A stretch of 64,000 bases of DNA. Origin: Yersinia rochesterensis (GTDB lineage Bacteria > Pseudomonadota > Gammaproteobacteria > Enterobacterales > Enterobacteriaceae). Below the pieces are notes generated by a model that searched no databases, had not been told where the DNA came from, and was given only the letters and a program-made list of their open reading frames with translations. Made by a program: the position numbers and the translations under genes. The stretch spans positions 2,914,001 to 2,978,000 of the forward strand of contig NZ_CP032482.1 of assembly GCF_003600645.1 (NCBI RefSeq), in the 5' to 3' direction. This document shows positions 31,414-40,216 of the stretch, one piece after another. The stretch's first letter is position 1. Each line of letters starts with the position of its first letter.

Positions 31414-31857
31414 ATGTTAAAAACACTGTTAACGCCAGACGTCATTCAGGTGATCAGCCAGGCAAAAGATTGGCGCGATGCCATCGCAATTTCATGCCAA
31501 CCTTTGATTGATAATGGATCCATTGAAGCCCGTTATGTCGAGGCAATTTATCGCTCCCATGAGGCCATTGGCCCTTATTACGTGGTCGGGCCAGGAATTG
31601 CCATGCCACATGCCCGCCCAGAGGAAGGTGTGAATAAACTTTCTTTGGCCTTAACCGTCATCACCGAGGGCGTCACTTTCAATGCTGAAGGTAACGATCC
31701 GGTAAAACTGCTCATAGTGTTAGCGGCGACAGACAGCACTAGCCACATTGAGGCTATTTCTCAACTCGCTCAGTTGTTCGATAACGATAACGATGTACAA
31801 GCCTTACTTAATGCCAAAACGCAGCAGGATATTTTGTCCGTTATTGCACGTTATTAA
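31414..31857 (+). CDS. PTS EIIA component, ascorbate/mannitol-type
   Basis: A 147-residue cytoplasmic PTS EIIA of the fructose/mannitol-like fold as found in UlaC/SgaA proteins. The phosphorylated histidine is H66 in GPGIAMPHARPEEGV. It accepts phosphate from HPr and passes it to the EIIB encoded next. First gene of a three-gene PTS operon (EIIA, EIIB, EIIC) divergent from a LacI-type regulator. No sugar-modifying enzyme is encoded in the operon, so the substrate is uncertain. Confidence 0.92.
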   Translation: MLKTLLTPDVIQVISQAKDWRDAIAISCQPLIDNGSIEARYVEAIYRSHEAIGPYYVVGPGIAMPHARPEEGVNKLSLALTVITEGVTFNAEGNDPVKLLIVLAATDSTSHIEAISQLAQLFDNDNDVQALLNAKTQQDILSVIARY

Positions 31858-31899
31858 TTTCAGCATTGAGTTCGGATAATAATTTTAAGGGGAAATAAA

Positions 31900-32187
31900 A
31901 TGAAAATTACAGTGGTTTGCGGTAACGGTTTAGGCACTAGCCTGATGATGGAAATCAGCATCAAAAATATTCTGAAAGAATTGGCGGTCACGGCAGAAGT
32001 TGATCATGTCGATTTGGGTTCCGCCAAAGGGACACCCAGTGACATTTTCATCGGTACCAAAGATATTGCCGAACAATTAGTGGCTCAAGCCGTGGGCGGC
32101 AAAATCGTAGCGCTGGATAATATGATCGACAAAAAAGCCATGAAAGAGCGTTTGTCTGTGGCATTAACCGAATTAGGCGCTTTGTAA
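31900..32187 (+). CDS. PTS EIIB component, ascorbate (UlaB/SgcB) type
   Basis: A 95-residue EIIB with the phosphocysteine loop at the N-terminus (KITVVCGNGLGTSLMM, Cys7). It relays phosphate from EIIA to the incoming sugar. A strong AAGGGGA ribosome-binding sequence precedes the start. It lies 42 bases after EIIA and 12 before EIIC. Confidence 0.93.
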   Translation: MKITVVCGNGLGTSLMMEISIKNILKELAVTAEVDHVDLGSAKGTPSDIFIGTKDIAEQLVAQAVGGKIVALDNMIDKKAMKERLSVALTELGAL

Positions 32188-32199
32188 GCGGGGGCTGGC

Positions 32200-33456
32200 A
32201 TGGATTTCTTTCGTTTCTTAATGAGTGATGTGCTTTCCGAACCGGCCATATTGGTCGGTTTGATTGCCTTAATCGGCCTAATTGCACAGAAAAAACCGGT
32301 AACGGAGTGCATTAAAGGCACCGTAAAAACCATTATGGGTTTTGTGATTTTAGGTGCGGGTGCGGGCTTGGTGGTTTCATCTCTGGGTGATTTCGCCAAC
32401 ATATTCCAACATGCATTCGGTATTCAGGGCGTGGTGCCGAATAATGAAGCCATTGTGTCTGTGGCGCAAAAGAGTTTCGGTAAAGAAATGGCGATGATTA
32501 TGTTCTTCGCTATGGTTATCAATATTCTGATTGCCCGCTTTACGCCGTGGAAATTTATCTTCCTGACCGGTCACCACACGTTGTTTATGTCGATGATGGT
32601 GGCAGTGATTCTGGCGACTGCTGGCATTAGTGGTGTGACTCTGATTGTGATCGGCTCCCTGGTCGTTGGGGTTGCGATGGTGTTCTTCCCAGCTATTGCC
32701 CACCCTTACATGAAAAAAGTCACCGGTTCAGATGATGTGGCAATTGGCCACTTCTCTACCCTGTCTTATGTATTAGCGGGTTTTATCGGCAGTAAGTTTG
32801 GTAATAAAGAACATTCGACTGAAGACATGAATGTGCCGAAAAGTCTGCTGTTCTTGCGCGATACTCCGGTCGCTATCTCCTTTACCATGTGTATCATTTT
32901 CATCGTAACCTGTCTGTTCGCTGGGCCGGAAGTGGTGAAAAGCCTGAGTGGCGGTAAAAACTGGTTCATGTTCTCACTGATGCAATCCATTACTTTCGCC
33001 GCAGGTGTATATATCATCTTGCAAGGTGTGCGTATGGTTATTGCTGAAATCGTACCGGCCTTCAAAGGGATTTCCGACAAATTAGTGCCTAATGCTAAAC
33101 CAGCACTGGATTGCCCGGTAGTGTTCCCTTACGCGCCAAATGCGGTATTGGTTGGCTTCCTGAGCAGCTTTGCCGCTGGCCTTATCGGTATGTTCGCCCT
33201 GTATTTGATGAACATGACCGTGATTATTCCCGGTGTTGTACCTCACTTCTTCGTCGGCGCTGCCGCAGGGGTGTTTGGTAATGCTACAGGCGGGCGTCGT
33301 GGTGCTATTCTCGGTGCCTTTGCTCAAGGCTTGTTAATTACCTTCCTGCCAGTATTCCTGCTGCCAGTATTAGGTGATATCGGGTTCGCCAACACCACGT
33401 TCAGTGATGCAGACTTTGGTGCGCTGGGTATCTTGTTGGGTATTATTGTTCGCTAA
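32200..33456 (+). CDS. PTS EIIC component, ascorbate (UlaA/SgaT) family permease
   Basis: A 418-residue, multi-helix permease of the L-ascorbate PTS family. Typical segments are GLIALIGLIAQKKPVTECIKGTVKT, TPWKFIFLTGHHTLFMS and VVPHFFVGAAAGVFGNATGGRRG. UlaA itself is longer by some 40 residues, so this is a related but separate member. A GGGGG ribosome-binding sequence is present. The operon ends in a terminator with no catabolic gene, so the imported sugar must be metabolised by enzymes encoded elsewhere. Confidence 0.93.
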   Translation: MDFFRFLMSDVLSEPAILVGLIALIGLIAQKKPVTECIKGTVKTIMGFVILGAGAGLVVSSLGDFANIFQHAFGIQGVVPNNEAIVSVAQKSFGKEMAMIMFFAMVINILIARFTPWKFIFLTGHHTLFMSMMVAVILATAGISGVTLIVIGSLVVGVAMVFFPAIAHPYMKKVTGSDDVAIGHFSTLSYVLAGFIGSKFGNKEHSTEDMNVPKSLLFLRDTPVAISFTMCIIFIVTCLFAGPEVVKSLSGGKNWFMFSLMQSITFAAGVYIILQGVRMVIAEIVPAFKGISDKLVPNAKPALDCPVVFPYAPNAVLVGFLSSFAAGLIGMFALYLMNMTVIIPGVVPHFFVGAAAGVFGNATGGRRGAILGAFAQGLLITFLPVFLLPVLGDIGFANTTFSDADFGALGILLGIIVR

Positions 33457-33486
33457 TAGTTGCTCGATAATCAGTGAGATAAACGT

Positions 33487-33513
33487 AAAAAGCCCCTGAA
33501 AAGGGGCTTTTTT
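33487..33513 (+). terminator. Rho-independent terminator of the PTS operon
   Basis: AAAAAGCCCC (33488-33497) and GGGGCTTTTT enclose a six-base loop. T and A tracts on both sides would also let it act on the convergent yfcD transcript. Confidence 0.9.
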
Positions 33514-33527
33514 ATGGCTGATAGGAA

Positions 33528-34076
33528 TTAATCTTCGCGCGGTGTTATTTTACCGTAATCTTGTTCATTATTACGGGTTAGCCACAGAGATAAGGCTTTC
33601 AGAGAGTCCGGTGTGAATTCGTCGCAGCGTGCAGTGATTTCTTCTGGCTGCATCCAACGGACTTCATCTATTTCTTCAGCCTGCAATGCAAATGGGCCAT
33701 GAGAAACACAGCTAAACAAGGCCCCCCATACGCGGCAGTGCTCTTCTTCAAAGTAGAACTGGCCATGCTCAGCGAAAGGCACTCCTGCAATACCTAACTC
33801 TTCTTCCGCCTCGCGCCGAGCAGATTCAAGGTAGTTTTCACCACTTTGCACCACGCCACCGGCCGTCGCGTCCAGTTTTCCGGGATAAAAATCTTTGCTC
33901 TCAGTACGGCGTTGTACCAGTATTTTTCCCATTCCGTCGTGCACCACAATATAGGTAGCACGATGGCGTAGTCGTTGAGCTCTCATTTGTTGACGACTGG
34001 ATTGAGCAATAACTTCATTTTGCTCATCAACAATATCAACCCACTCGATGACTGCTGCTGGATTTTGCTCCACCAT
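33528..34076 (-). CDS. yfcD: Nudix hydrolase YfcD
   Basis: A Nudix-superfamily hydrolase of the isopentenyl-diphosphate-isomerase-like branch. The Nudix box runs from [20 protein letters not shown] to LGI, within an intact GX5EX7REUXEEXGU pattern. The 182-residue product matches E. coli YfcD (180). The substrate is not firmly known. It lies upstream of nothing else on its strand, 71 bases downstream of yfcE. Confidence 0.94.
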   Translation of the reverse strand: MVEQNPAAVIEWVDIVDEQNEVIAQSSRQQMRAQRLRHRATYIVVHDGMGKILVQRRTESKDFYPGKLDATAGGVVQSGENYLESARREAEEELGIAGVPFAEHGQFYFEEEHCRVWGALFSCVSHGPFALQAEEIDEVRWMQPEEITARCDEFTPDSLKALSLWLTRNNEQDYGKITPRED

Positions 34077-34147
34077 CCTCTGAAACCTTCTATCTGGGCG
34101 CGATTATACGCGCGCAATTGTTAACAAAGAGTTTTCAACTCATTATA

Positions 34148-34702
34148 TTATATGGTTTTTAGTGCCAACTGGATGACTGGCTCATCATTTTGTAGGGTCA
34201 GAACCTGTAAAACCCCCTCATCAAGCATGCCATAACTCGCCGGATATCCCCCTTTCGGGATACTAACTGAGCCGGGATTAAAGCATATGACGTCATCTTG
34301 CCATTCCGCCTGTGGTAGATGAGTATGACCATAGACTAAGACATCCCCTTTACGCAACGGAGGAAGCGCGCCCGGATGATAAAGGTGGCCATGAGTCAAA
34401 AATAAACGTGTTTCTGGCATTATAATCTGCTGCCAGCTGGCCATAATAGGGAATTGCAATAACATTTGATCGACTTCACTGTCGCAATTACCGCGTACAG
34501 CAATAATCTTGTTTTTATAGGGATTAAGACATTCTGCGACCGCAGCGGGTTGATAACCCGTCGGTAACGCATTCCGTGGCCCATGGTTGAGTAAATCACC
34601 CAATAACACCAGCCATTGCGCGCCACTGCGGTCAAATATCTCCAGAACTTTTTCAGTGGCCGATAGCGACCCATGCAGATCAGAAGCAAACATTAACTTC
34701 AT
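34148..34702 (-). CDS. yfcE: Phosphodiesterase YfcE
   Basis: A calcineurin-like metallophosphoesterase. Metal ligands are in MFASDLHGS, LLGDLLNHGPRN, RGNCDSEVD, THGHLYHPG and VYGHTHLP. The 184-residue form starting MKLMFASDLHGS equals the E. coli length; the frame extends 25 codons further upstream without homology. E. coli YfcE is a manganese-dependent phosphodiesterase on model substrates; its natural substrate is unknown. Confidence 0.95.
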   Translation of the reverse strand: MKLMFASDLHGSLSATEKVLEIFDRSGAQWLVLLGDLLNHGPRNALPTGYQPAAVAECLNPYKNKIIAVRGNCDSEVDQMLLQFPIMASWQQIIMPETRLFLTHGHLYHPGALPPLRKGDVLVYGHTHLPQAEWQDDVICFNPGSVSIPKGGYPASYGMLDEGVLQVLTLQNDEPVIQLALKTI

Positions 34703-34845
34703 GATATCGTCTTCTCTTAGGTCTACTCTCAGTAAATCAAGTGGCACCGGCCACCGAGATACATAATGAGAACTCAATAAGACTTCATTCTATCATCCAA
34801 TCAGTCAGATTAATCCGAGAAAAGCCACTATCCACCATAAGAAAA

Positions 34846-34893
34846 TTTTATCGTAAAAAACTTTTATCGTAAAAAGCAGTTATTGTAAAAAAC
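34846..34893. repeat. Three 16-bp tandem repeats between yfcE and the EAL gene
   Basis: Units TTTTATCGTAAAAAAC (34846-34861), TTTTATCGTAAAAAGC (34862-34877) and AGTTATTGTAAAAAAC (34878-34893) follow without gaps. Each unit is itself nearly palindromic (TTTTA, TCG, TAAAA). They lie between the yfcE start and the downstream end of the EAL gene. Confidence 0.85.
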
Positions 34894-34950
34894 AATGCCG
34901 ACATGAAAAAATACTGTCAGCGTTGTACGGGATTAAATGGGGGGAAATCG

Positions 34951-35643
34951 TTATAGAGAAGGCTGCGATACCAACTCATCCAGCGTCAACTGATTGAATA
35001 AGTACCCTTGCATTGCATCAATATTACTGCCTTTGAGTTGCTCCGACTCATCCTCATTTTCTACGCCAACCACAATCACCCCGAGACAATATTTCTTAAT
35101 ATTATTGATCAATATCGGGAAAGTGTGCTTATTGTGCTGCCAGAAGAAATGCTTATCAATTTTCACATATTCGAAAATATTAGCAGTCACTGCATTTAAG
35201 GTACACCCTCCGCTACCTAGGTCATCTAGCCATAGTGGATATCGCTCAGCCAAATCGCGTAACAGTGGGTTATTCATTCCATCGGATAAATTGGAGAATG
35301 TCTCCATAATTTCCAGTCGTAGGAAAGGCAGTTCATCAAGCATTCGGCGAGTTGGCTCATCAGTAACAATAACACTCGCTAAGTCAAAATCGATATTAAT
35401 TGAAAGCAGGACATTATGCGTGATAAACCACTCGCTATAGGCTCTCACAGCACATAATTGATCCTGGAATAAGTCGGTCTTTCCATTGATATCTAATTTA
35501 TTAATAAAATTTTCAACATCAATGGGCAAATCTACCGATTTGGCTGAAAATCGGCTTAATAGCTCGACGGCTAATAAGCTACCGTCTTGTTTATATATAG
35601 GTTCACATACATAAGAACAATTAACTTCAATGTTTAGCTTCAT
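34951..35643 (-). CDS. Single-domain EAL protein (possible c-di-GMP phosphodiesterase)
   Basis: A 230-residue protein consisting of one EAL domain. The signature is AVELLSRF instead of EALLR, but most catalytic positions can be traced: E27 (VELL), N83 (SINI), E111/E114 (LRLEIMET), D140-D141 (LDDLGSGG), K161 (VKIDK), E195 (VGVENE) and Q212 (MQGYLFNQ). There is no GGDEF, sensor or membrane segment. The size and shape recall YdiV-like EAL proteins, some of which bind protein partners rather than c-di-GMP. The ATG at 35643 has AGG five bases upstream; GTG at 35649 is an alternative. In E. coli this place is held by yfcF, yfcG and folX. Confidence 0.8.
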   Translation of the reverse strand: MKLNIEVNCSYVCEPIYKQDGSLLAVELLSRFSAKSVDLPIDVENFINKLDINGKTDLFQDQLCAVRAYSEWFITHNVLLSINIDFDLASVIVTDEPTRRMLDELPFLRLEIMETFSNLSDGMNNPLLRDLAERYPLWLDDLGSGGCTLNAVTANIFEYVKIDKHFFWQHNKHTFPILINNIKKYCLGVIVVGVENEDESEQLKGSNIDAMQGYLFNQLTLDELVSQPSL

Positions 35644-35775
35644 GCGCACCTGAAAAGTGTAGGGACAATAATAAGGCAGCAGCCTGACCTCAGCCGGAGG
35701 ATTTATAAGCCACTGTCAATTTTTATGAAATACTCAAATTTTATTTATAAAACTATCCAACATGACAAAACGACA

Positions 35776-35795
35776 GAGGCTAATGGCCTCTTTTT
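35776..35795 (+). terminator. Isolated plus-strand terminator-like hairpin
   Basis: GAGGC (35776-35780), loop TAATG, GCCTC (35786-35790) and five T residues form a textbook terminator. No plus-strand gene lies upstream within reach, so it may end a small RNA starting somewhere after about 35650. Confidence 0.55.
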
Positions 35796-36068
35796 CATTC
35801 CGATGAGTATATTGACTCTAGCAGAAAATCGCGAATTCAGCCTTAAAGTCACCGAAATGCCTTATAACCATTGTTAGCGGTCAGAAACCATAAGGCACAT
35901 AACGCCGATGGCTCGACAACTAACTGGGTAATAACTATATTAATCGGTTCGATTGGGGAATTTATTTAGTTATTTTTTTATTTTGTTAAAAATTTCACTC
36001 AGGGTGTGCTCAGTGTCGTAGGAGAAGAGTGCGAGATAACCTATGCTGAAAAGAAACCAGACTGCCGC

Positions 36069-36119
36069 TATCCCCAAAGAATTTGGAATTGCAGGTAGGT
36101 ATCAAGTAAGAAGGGTATA
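36069..36119. repeat. ERIC remnant upstream of yfcH
   Basis: TATCCCCAAAGAATTTGGAA and TTGCAGGTAGGTATCAAG correspond to an ERIC left arm, which then jumps to the terminal AAGGGTATA. It is 51 bp long, with most of the element deleted. Confidence 0.7.
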
Positions 36120-36134
36120 AAACGGAGATTGGCT

Positions 36135-37043
36135 ATGCGTATTTTAATCACTGGAGCTACAGGGCTCATCGGGCGCAGTCTGACCACATTCCTTTTGTCG
36201 CAAGCTCATCAAATAACAGCACTAACCCGTGATCCTCAACGAGCAAATAAAGTGCTTGGCTCACAAGCCACCTGTTGGTCAACGTTAAATGACCAACATG
36301 ACCTTAATGATTTTGATGCCGTCATTAATCTCGCGGGCGAGCCTATTGCTGAAAAACGTTGGACACCACAACAGAAAGAGGTTTTGTGTCAAAGCCGTTG
36401 GCAGATAACCGAAAAACTGACGACATTAATTAAGGCTAGCAGTCAGCCGCCAGCCGTGTTTATTTCAGGATCTGCGGTCGGATTTTATGGCGATCAGGGG
36501 CAAGCGGTGGTCACCGAAGATGAAACACCGCAGAATGAATTTACCCATATGTTATGTGAACGTTGGGAAAACCTTGCTCGGGCAGCTGAAAGCAGTCACA
36601 CAAGGGTTTGCCTGCTGCGTACCGGTATTGTGTTGGCCCCCCATGGCGGCGCGTTAGCAAAAATGGTGCCGCTATTACGCCTTGGTCTAGGAGGCCCGAT
36701 CGGTGATGGTCGTCAATATCTGCCATGGATACATATTGATGACATGGTTCATGGTATTTATTATTTACTGACGACCAATGGACTTAACGGCCCATTCAAT
36801 ATGGTTTCCCCTTATCCGGTACATAATGAACAATTTATTGCCACTTTGGCTGAAGTGCTAGACCGCCCAGCGGTTATTCGCACCCCTGCGGCAGCTATTC
36901 GCTTGTTACTAGGAGAATCTGCAGCTTTGGTATTAGGTGGGCAGCGGGCGATACCTAAGCGCTTAGAAGAAGCCGGTTTTGCTTTCCGCTATTTTGAGTT
37001 AGAAGAAGCCCTGCGTAATGTCCTGAATAAACCAATCGCCTAA
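36135..37043 (+). CDS. yfcH: NAD-dependent epimerase-like protein YfcH
   Basis: A 302-residue member of the extended short-chain dehydrogenase / epimerase family (TIGR01777 type, SulA-like in older annotation). The N-terminal Rossmann motif is [10 protein letters not shown], followed by [25 protein letters not shown] and a DUF1731-type C-terminus ([22 protein letters not shown]). E. coli YfcH has 297 residues. The substrate is unknown. GGAG lies seven bases before the chosen ATG; TTG at 36129 is less likely. Confidence 0.94.
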   Translation: MRILITGATGLIGRSLTTFLLSQAHQITALTRDPQRANKVLGSQATCWSTLNDQHDLNDFDAVINLAGEPIAEKRWTPQQKEVLCQSRWQITEKLTTLIKASSQPPAVFISGSAVGFYGDQGQAVVTEDETPQNEFTHMLCERWENLARAAESSHTRVCLLRTGIVLAPHGGALAKMVPLLRLGLGGPIGDGRQYLPWIHIDDMVHGIYYLLTTNGLNGPFNMVSPYPVHNEQFIATLAEVLDRPAVIRTPAAAIRLLLGESAALVLGGQRAIPKRLEEAGFAFRYFELEEALRNVLNKPIA

Positions 37044-37053
37044 TTGAATTAAC

Positions 37054-37080
37054 GCGGGATAGATAAAATAACTATCCCGC
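37054..37080. terminator. Shared terminator-like hairpin between yfcH and hisP
   Basis: GCGGGATAG (37054-37062) and CTATCCCGC (37072-37080) form a perfect nine-base stem with a nine-base loop between two convergent genes. No long T run follows on either strand, so it may be a moderate bidirectional terminator. Confidence 0.65.
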
Positions 37081-37091
37081 CCAACCCTTAT

Positions 37092-37910
37092 TTACTTCAA
37101 TGCACCAGAAAGGAATTGCTGCAAACGAGGGCTTTTAGGGTTACCAAAAAGCTCGGCTGGCGGGCCTTCTTCTTCAATGACACCTTTGTGCAGGAAGATA
37201 ACATGGCTGGAAACGTGACGGGCAAACTCCATTTCATGGGTCACCACCACCATGGTTTTCCCCTCTTCTGCCAGTTTTTGCATAATTCGCAAAACCTCAC
37301 CAACCAATTCAGGATCTAATGCGGAGGTTGGCTCATCAAATAAGAGTACATCAGGCTCCATCGCCAATGCCCGGGCAATGGAAACACGTTGCTGCTGGCC
37401 TCCAGAAAGATGTACCGGATATTTAGCACGCGCACGCTCATCAATCCCGACTTTATCCAAATAGCGAATCGCTCGCTCTTTAGCCACTGATTTACTTAAC
37501 CCTAATACTTGAACAGGGGCTTCCATCACATTTTCCAACACCGTCATATGGCTCCATAAATTGAAATGCTGGAATACCATCGTCAGACGCGTGCGAAGTA
37601 ATTGTAGCTCTTTCTTATCAAAAACTTTTAGTTGTCCGTCTTTATCGCGCACCAGTCGAATATCTTGATTATTGACACTGATCGACCCTTCGCTGGGTTT
37701 TTCCAGGAAGTTGATACAACGTAAAAAGGTACTTTTCCCCGATCCGGACGAACCAATAATAGAAATAACGTCCCCCGCTTTGGCTGAGAGTGAAACGCCT
37801 TTTAACACCTCATGTTCCCCATAATGCTTATGCAATTCGGTCACAGACAGTTTAGTTTCAGCTATTTTAGGTTTTAGTGTGTCAGTCATAGTTTTTAATG
37901 TGTCAGTCAT
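37092..37910 (-). CDS. hisP: Histidine ABC transporter ATP-binding protein HisP
   Basis: The ATPase of the HisJQMP histidine/lysine/arginine importer. Walker A is GSSGSGKST, the signature is [16 protein letters not shown], Walker B is [15 protein letters not shown] and the switch histidine is in VVTHEM. The length is 272 residues against 257 in E. coli because of an N-terminal extension carrying a 21-base tandem repeat that encodes MTDTLKT then MTDTLKP. GGAGA five bases before the first of these ATGs supports the start at 37910. Confidence 0.95.
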   Translation of the reverse strand: MTDTLKTMTDTLKPKIAETKLSVTELHKHYGEHEVLKGVSLSAKAGDVISIIGSSGSGKSTFLRCINFLEKPSEGSISVNNQDIRLVRDKDGQLKVFDKKELQLLRTRLTMVFQHFNLWSHMTVLENVMEAPVQVLGLSKSVAKERAIRYLDKVGIDERARAKYPVHLSGGQQQRVSIARALAMEPDVLLFDEPTSALDPELVGEVLRIMQKLAEEGKTMVVVTHEMEFARHVSSHVIFLHKGVIEEEGPPAELFGNPKSPRLQQFLSGALK

Positions 37911-37924
37911 AAGTTTCTCCGTAC

Positions 37925-38641
37925 TTAATGCGATGCCTGAGGTTTTATATGTGCCAGCCAACGTTTCTCTGCTTGGCGGAACAGGCTAATTAGCGTAAAG
38001 GAGATAATCAGATAAAGTACGGCAGCAATACCAAAAGCATAAAACGGCTGATATGTCGCAGCGTTAATATCACGCGCTATTTTCAGTATATCTGGCACCG
38101 TGGCGGTAAAAGCCAACGCGGTAGAATGCAGCATTAAAATAACTTCATTACTGTAGGCTGGTAAAGCAATACGCAGTGCGGAAGGTAAAATAATACAGCG
38201 ATACATTTTAAAGCGTGAGAAACCATAGGCTCTGGCAGCCTCTATTTCGCCATGTGGCACCGAACGAATCGCGCCCGCGAAGATCTCCGTGGTATAAGCA
38301 CAGGTATTGAGTGTTAGTGCCAAAATAGTGCAATTCAGCCCGCTGCGAAAAAAGGCATTAAGTAGATCGTTACCTCGGACTATCTCTAAGCTGTACATTC
38401 CAGAATAAAATATCAGTAATTGCACATATAATGGCGTACCACGAAAAATATAAGTAAAGATCCATACCGGTAAGCGAATCCAGCGCCGCTCGGCTACCCG
38501 AGCTACTGCCAACGGAATTGCCAGTAACCCACCCATCACGACAGAGCTAATTAATAGCCACAGGGTAACGGCCATGCCGGTAAATCGATAGCCATCACTC
38601 CAAAGCAGGGCTTGCCAATATTGATGTAGGATTTCTATCAT
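37925..38641 (-). CDS. hisM: Histidine ABC transporter permease HisM
   Basis: One of the two membrane subunits of the HisQMP2 importer. The 238-residue product equals E. coli HisM and has the EAA loop with [30 protein letters not shown], which contacts HisP. The chosen ATG at 38641 overlaps the hisQ stop by four bases (ATGA), indicating coupling; an upstream in-frame ATG at 38686 lies inside hisQ. Confidence 0.96.
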   Translation of the reverse strand: MIEILHQYWQALLWSDGYRFTGMAVTLWLLISSVVMGGLLAIPLAVARVAERRWIRLPVWIFTYIFRGTPLYVQLLIFYSGMYSLEIVRGNDLLNAFFRSGLNCTILALTLNTCAYTTEIFAGAIRSVPHGEIEAARAYGFSRFKMYRCIILPSALRIALPAYSNEVILMLHSTALAFTATVPDILKIARDINAATYQPFYAFGIAAVLYLIISFTLISLFRQAEKRWLAHIKPQASH

Positions 38642-39324
38642 AGTTCGGCCCTCTTCACTCCGTGGGAATAGCGCCGTTCCAACCACAGTAAAACACCATT
38701 CGAGATGGTGGTAAAAATCAGATAAACCACACCAGCCACCAATGCGAAGAAGAACGGCTGATAAGTACCTTTTCCTGCTAACTGTGTAGCTTTGACCACA
38801 TCATTCAGCCCTAAAATAGAGACCAATGCCGTCGCCTTAAGGATCACTTGCCAGTTATTACCGATACCTGGTAGTGCGTAGCGCATCATGGCAGGGAACA
38901 TAATTCTGCGGAAAATCTGGCTAGAGGATAAACCAAATGCTCTTGCTGCTTCAATTTGACCAGCCGGAACCGCCATATAAGCGCCACGGAAAGTTTCAGT
39001 GAAATAAGCTCCGTAGATAAAACCAAGGGTGATAATCCCAGCTGAAAGAGGGTCAATATTAATTTGTTCGAAACCGAGAGATTCAGTAATGCTATTTAGG
39101 AGTATCTGCAATCCGTAGAAAATCAGCAGCATTAAAACTAAATCAGGTACACCGCGGATCAGCGTGGTGTAACACTCAAATAAGCCTGATAAAAGGCGAT
39201 TTGACGATAATTTCCCACCGGCACCTATTAAGCCGATAATCACTGACAGCAGCACTGAACACAGTGCCAACTCCAGCGTCACCAGCGCACCTTCAAATAT
39301 CAGTTTGGAATATCCATCCAGCAT
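38638..39324 (-). CDS. hisQ: Histidine ABC transporter permease HisQ
   Basis: Partner of HisM in the histidine importer. It is 228 residues, as in E. coli. The EAA loop reads QIEAARAFGLSSSQIFRRIMFPAMMRYALPG, and the N-terminus is hydrophobic (LVTLELALCSVLLSVIIGLIGAG). It follows hisJ after a 109-base spacer with a stem-loop. Confidence 0.96.
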   Translation of the reverse strand: MLDGYSKLIFEGALVTLELALCSVLLSVIIGLIGAGGKLSSNRLLSGLFECYTTLIRGVPDLVLMLLIFYGLQILLNSITESLGFEQINIDPLSAGIITLGFIYGAYFTETFRGAYMAVPAGQIEAARAFGLSSSQIFRRIMFPAMMRYALPGIGNNWQVILKATALVSILGLNDVVKATQLAGKGTYQPFFFALVAGVVYLIFTTISNGVLLWLERRYSHGVKRAEL

Positions 39325-39389
39325 CTGGGTTATCCTATTTTACTGAGTAAGGAGTCTGGTTAATGACTTTGAGTTCATAGCCCAATAAC

Positions 39390-39417
39390 AACCCCTGCCC
39401 AAATTAGGGCAAGGGTT
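39390..39417 (-). other. Stem-loop in the hisJ-hisQ spacer
   Basis: AACCCCTGCCC (39390-39400) and GGGCAAGGGTT (39407-39417) form an eleven-base stem with one mismatch, just after the hisJ stop. In Salmonella the corresponding spacer carries REP sequences, so a role in stabilising the hisJ end of the transcript is a reasonable inference. Confidence 0.7.
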
Positions 39418-39433
39418 ATTTCATCCAGCGGAA

Positions 39434-40216
39434 TTAACCACCGTAAACATCAAAATCGAAATATTTTTTCGCGAGTTTATCGTAGGTGCCATCTTTGCGC
39501 ATTTCTGCAAAGGCTTTATCCAATGCCGCTTTCAGTTCCACATCATCTTTACGCAATCCCATACCGGTACCGATGCCAAAGAATTGATCATTTTTGACTG
39601 ACGGGCCAGCGAAAGCATAATCTTTACCTGCTTCTTGTTTGAGGAAACCTTCATTACCTGCGACTTCATCCTGGAAAGCGGCATCAATGCGGCCAGAACT
39701 CAAGTCTGAATAGATTAGATCCTGATTTTGATAGGCAACAACATCAATACCTTTTGGCTGCCACTCAGCATTGGCAAATGCTTCTTGAGTAGAACCTTGT
39801 AATACCCCAACACGCTTACCTTTCAAAGCAACCAAAGTGGGTTCAACTTTACTGCCTTTCGGGGCGATTAAACGGGCATTAGCCGCGAAAAGTTTGTCGG
39901 TGAAGGCAATCTCTTTTTGGCGTTTTTCAGTAATAGAGAGTGAAGAAATAATCGCATCAATTTTTTTAGCTTTCAGCGAGGGAATCAGTGCATCAAAATC
40001 ACTTTCAACAAAAGTACATTTGGTATCAATACGGTTGCATAGCTCTTTTGCTATATCAATATCAAAACCTACCAATTCACCACTGGCATTTTTCGATTCA
40101 AAAGGAGCATACGTTGGGTCTGTACCAATTTTGATATCTTTAGGAATAGCAGCAAAAGCACTGCTGGCAGCAGCCAATGCTAATATTAAAGGCAGAACCA
40201 AAATCTTCTTATTCAT
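39434..40216 (-). CDS. hisJ: Periplasmic histidine-binding protein HisJ
   Basis: The solute-binding protein of the histidine importer. It has a signal peptide ([22 protein letters not shown], cleavage near residue 22), then [31 protein letters not shown] and the paired cysteines in [13 protein letters not shown], as in HisJ/ArgT. The 260-residue length is normal. In E. coli a second binding-protein gene, argT, precedes hisJ; here it is missing and hisJ is directly behind the promoter region, with ubiX beyond. Confidence 0.96.
   Translation of the reverse strand: MNKKILVLPLILALAAASSAFAAIPKDIKIGTDPTYAPFESKNASGELVGFDIDIAKELCNRIDTKCTFVESDFDALIPSLKAKKIDAIISSLSITEKRQKEIAFTDKLFAANARLIAPKGSKVEPTLVALKGKRVGVLQGSTQEAFANAEWQPKGIDVVAYQNQDLIYSDLSSGRIDAAFQDEVAGNEGFLKQEAGKDYAFAGPSVKNDQFFGIGTGMGLRKDDVELKAALDKAFAEMRKDGTYDKLAKKYFDFDVYGG

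Larger units (their letters stand above)
35644..36134. other. Spacer between the EAL gene and yfcH
   Basis: These 491 bases contain no credible gene. They hold the promoter of the EAL gene, an isolated plus-strand terminator-like hairpin (35776-35795), an AT-rich stretch, and a decayed ERIC end (36069-36119) just before yfcH. Confidence 0.4.
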
